DNA from: JBGZFC01 sp964631255
Lineage (GTDB): Bacteria > Bacteroidota > Bacteroidia > Bacteroidales > Dysgonomonadaceae
Reading direction: 5' to 3'
Assembly: GCA_964631255.1 (NCBI GenBank)
Contig: CAZVWS010000012.1
Coordinates: 1-41,528, forward strand
DNA length: 41,528 bases
How positions within the stretch are numbered: position 1 is the stretch's first letter; each line of letters starts with the position of its first letter. The notes below the pieces were generated by a model, which was given only the letters and a program-made list of their open reading frames with translations, did no database searches and was not told the origin of the DNA. The translations under genes were made by a program, and so were the position numbers. Below, one piece after another: positions 40,005-41,528 of this stretch.

Positions 40005-40047
40005 TGTACATATCGTTGCTTACGCAGCAAAAAATCAAGCATAAACA

Positions 40048-40827
40048 ATGAAGAAAACAGCCCTTATAACCGGTGCATCCAAAGGAATTGGAAAAGAGTT
40101 GGCAACCATTTTTGCCTCCAACCGGTGCGATTTAGTTTTGGTGGCTCGTTCGGCTACCCAATTGCAACAGTTGAAAGAGCAAATTACCCGAAAATATCCG
40201 GTTTCGGTGTATATCATCATTAAAGACCTTTCTGTAGCCAATGCACCGCGCGAGGTATTTGACGAGCTCAAAGCGAATCAAATAGATATCGATTTTTTGG
40301 TAAATAATGCCGGATTTGGCGATTATGGAGAATTTGCATTTACTGAGTGGGAAAGATACAGACAGATGATTGATTTGAATGTAAGCGCATTAACCCATTT
40401 CTGTAATCTTTATATTTCGGATTGGAAAGGCAGAAAAAACGGAAAAATAATCAACATCTCTTCCACAGCCGCATTTCAACCCGGGCCCATGATGGCAGTA
40501 TATTTTGCCACCAAATCCTATGTTTTGCATCTTTCTGAAGCGATAGCTAAAGAGTTGGAAAATACGGGAATTACAGTTACGGCGGTTTGCCCGGGACCAA
40601 CTTCTACTCATTTTGGCAACGAATCGGGGATGAATGCCAGCAAATTGGTTAAAAACGTGAAGATATTGGATGCGGCTACCGTAGCACAACAATCTTATGA
40701 CGCCATGATGCGCGGCAAACCGGTAATCATTGTAGGCGGGATGAACAAAATTGTGCCCTTTTTCATCCGATTTATTCCACGCAGTTGGGTGGCCACTCTA
40801 TCTGCCAAAACTATGCGCGAAAAATAA
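40048..40827 (+). CDS. short-chain dehydrogenase/reductase (SDR), substrate unknown
   Basis: The 259-residue protein is a classical SDR: the NAD(P)-binding TGASKGIGK at 8-16, NNAGFG (86-91), catalytic Ser139 (NISSTAAF), Tyr152 and Lys156 (YFATK), and the PGP loop (CPGPTSTHF). Arg34 after the second strand (LVARSA) suggests NADPH preference. The C-terminal part, with a hydrophobic stretch (KIVPFFIRFIPRSWVATL), resembles the DltE/YqjQ-like SDR group, some of which touch the membrane. It has its own promoter and is not obviously part of the B12 operon. Confidence 0.88.
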   Translation: MKKTALITGASKGIGKELATIFASNRCDLVLVARSATQLQQLKEQITRKYPVSVYIIIKDLSVANAPREVFDELKANQIDIDFLVNNAGFGDYGEFAFTEWERYRQMIDLNVSALTHFCNLYISDWKGRKNGKIINISSTAAFQPGPMMAVYFATKSYVLHLSEAIAKELENTGITVTAVCPGPTSTHFGNESGMNASKLVKNVKILDAATVAQQSYDAMMRGKPVIIVGGMNKIVPFFIRFIPRSWVATLSAKTMREK

Positions 40828-40855
40828 TCATTCTCACTTTTTCTACTAAACAACA

Positions 40856-41320
40856 ATGAATACAGATACATTCAACGAACATAATAAGCAAGAATACAGA
40901 CCAATGCACACTTGCGAACACATTCTAAATCAGACCATGGTGCAAATGTTTGGCTGTCCCCGCTCACGCAATACGCATATAGAACGAAAAAAAAGCAAAG
41001 CGGATTATGAACTTTCGCAAGCTCCAACACCGGAACAGATAAAAGCAATCGAAGACAAAGTAAATGCAGTTATTGCACAAAATCTGCCCATTACCGAAGA
41101 GTTTGTTACGTTGGAGGAAGCAAAAAAAATGGTCGATTTGTCCAAACTTCCCGAAAATGTATCGAAAACATTGCGCATCATTCGGGTTGGCGATTTTGAT
41201 ACTTGCGCCTGTATTGGCGACCACGTGAACAATACTTCCGAAATTGGTCGATTCGAGATAATCAGTAGCGATTATTCTGAAAATCGTTGGCGAGTTCGCT
41301 TTAAATTGAGAGAAAAATGA
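40856..41320 (+). CDS. AlaX-like free-standing tRNA-editing-domain protein
   Basis: The 154-residue protein resembles the second additional (SAD) editing domain of alanyl- and threonyl-tRNA synthetases. It has the zinc-type pair HxxxH at His18/His22 (MHTCEHILNQ) and CxxxH at Cys119/His123 (CIGDHVNNTSEIG), spaced as in AlaX proteins. Those hydrolyse mischarged Ser- or Gly-tRNA-Ala. It has no synthetase or tRNA-recognition domain. Start at 40856; it follows the SDR gene by 28 bases and could be co-transcribed. Substrate specificity cannot be read from the sequence. Confidence 0.75.
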   Translation: MNTDTFNEHNKQEYRPMHTCEHILNQTMVQMFGCPRSRNTHIERKKSKADYELSQAPTPEQIKAIEDKVNAVIAQNLPITEEFVTLEEAKKMVDLSKLPENVSKTLRIIRVGDFDTCACIGDHVNNTSEIGRFEIISSDYSENRWRVRFKLREK

Positions 41321-41345
41321 GAATCGGATTCCAAGATAAAACATT

Positions 41346-41390
41346 GATGTAAATCATTATACATTTTTCTGTTTCGTAATGATTTGTATC
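41346..41390. other. long hairpin downstream of the AlaX-like gene
   Basis: A 14-bp stem (41346-41359 with 41377-41390, two G-U pairs on the plus strand) encloses a 17-base loop. There is no T-run after it; it could protect the 3' end of the mRNA. Confidence 0.35.
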
Positions 41391-41408
41391 AGAGAATGGT
41401 CATATAAC

Positions 41409-41435
41409 AAAAAAAGTGTTCAATAAATGAACACT
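41409..41435 (-). terminator. terminator for a minus-strand gene beyond the right edge
   Basis: A perfect 8-bp stem (agtgttca at 41415-41422, tgaacact at 41428-41435) with loop ataaa is followed on the minus strand by a T-run (complement of the A-run at 41409-41414). This implies a gene entering from the right. The remaining bases to 41528 contain possible C-terminal codons on the minus strand in more than one frame, so no gene is called. Confidence 0.6.
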
Positions 41436-41528
41436 AAAAAATAAAGATGCAACACACATCTTAAGGTATACAATCACATTGACTCATCATATATTATTGA
41501 CAATCAATATCTTGTGGAGCTGGAGGGA

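Overview
The window looks like a draft-assembly scaffold from a Bacteroidota genome, most likely order Bacteroidales. It has Bacteroidales-type gene neighbours (recQ end, dxs, trkA, trkH), a Bacteroidales-type biosynthetic SpeA, TAnnTTTG-type -7 promoter elements with almost no Shine-Dalgarno sequences, and a TonB receptor with a carboxypeptidase-like N-terminal domain. There is also a TonB receptor, surface lipoprotein and PepSY protein set like the Bacteroides Xus system. A run of exactly 100 N (26513-26612) is an assembly gap inside one gene. I see no rRNA, tRNA or CRISPR array.

Layout. 1-5144 (+) is housekeeping: the C-terminus of RecQ, dxs (isoprenoid precursors) and the TrkA/TrkH potassium uptake pair. 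5262-9409 (-) holds an adenosylcobalamin-dependent (class II) ribonucleotide reductase and a secreted serpin. 9630-11528 (+) is arginine decarboxylase. 11774-39924 is an almost continuous cobalamin (vitamin B12) region in four transcription blocks: (a) a seven-gene minus-strand operon cbiP-cobD-cbiB-cobU-cobT-cobS-cobC for side-chain amidation, the aminopropanol arm and nucleotide-loop assembly; (b) a divergent plus-strand unit cbiA, the PduO-type adenosyltransferase and a TIM-barrel isomerase-like protein; (c) a cobalamin-riboswitch operon of an exported CbiK-type chelatase, a TonB receptor, a DUF4374-like lipoprotein and a PepSY membrane protein; (d) a nine-gene plus-strand operon cbiHC, cbiET, cbiGF, an apgM-like gene, cbiL, btuF/btuC/btuD-like ABC transporter genes and cbiJD. 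The right end has a short-chain dehydrogenase and a free-standing AlaX-like editing-domain protein.

Together blocks a-d encode nearly the whole anaerobic (early cobalt insertion) route from cobalt-precorrin-2 to adenosylcobalamin, with four two-enzyme fusion proteins. Not seen here are uroporphyrinogen-III methyltransferase and precorrin-2 dehydrogenase, lower-ligand (dimethylbenzimidazole) synthesis, and a recognised L-threonine kinase to feed CobD. The ApgM-like phosphotransferase inside the operon is a candidate for that last step. The neighbouring class II ribonucleotide reductase is a direct consumer of the end product.

The most interesting part is block c. An exported chelatase and a complete Xus-like outer-membrane to inner-membrane uptake set sit behind the only B12 riboswitch in the window, which suggests an uptake and metal-handling system for cobalt, corrinoid or tetrapyrrole rather than ordinary siderophore-iron uptake. 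Between blocks b and c lie a Phd-type antitoxin with a broken partner gene and one copy of a dispersed intergenic repeat whose other copy is near 11.65 kb.
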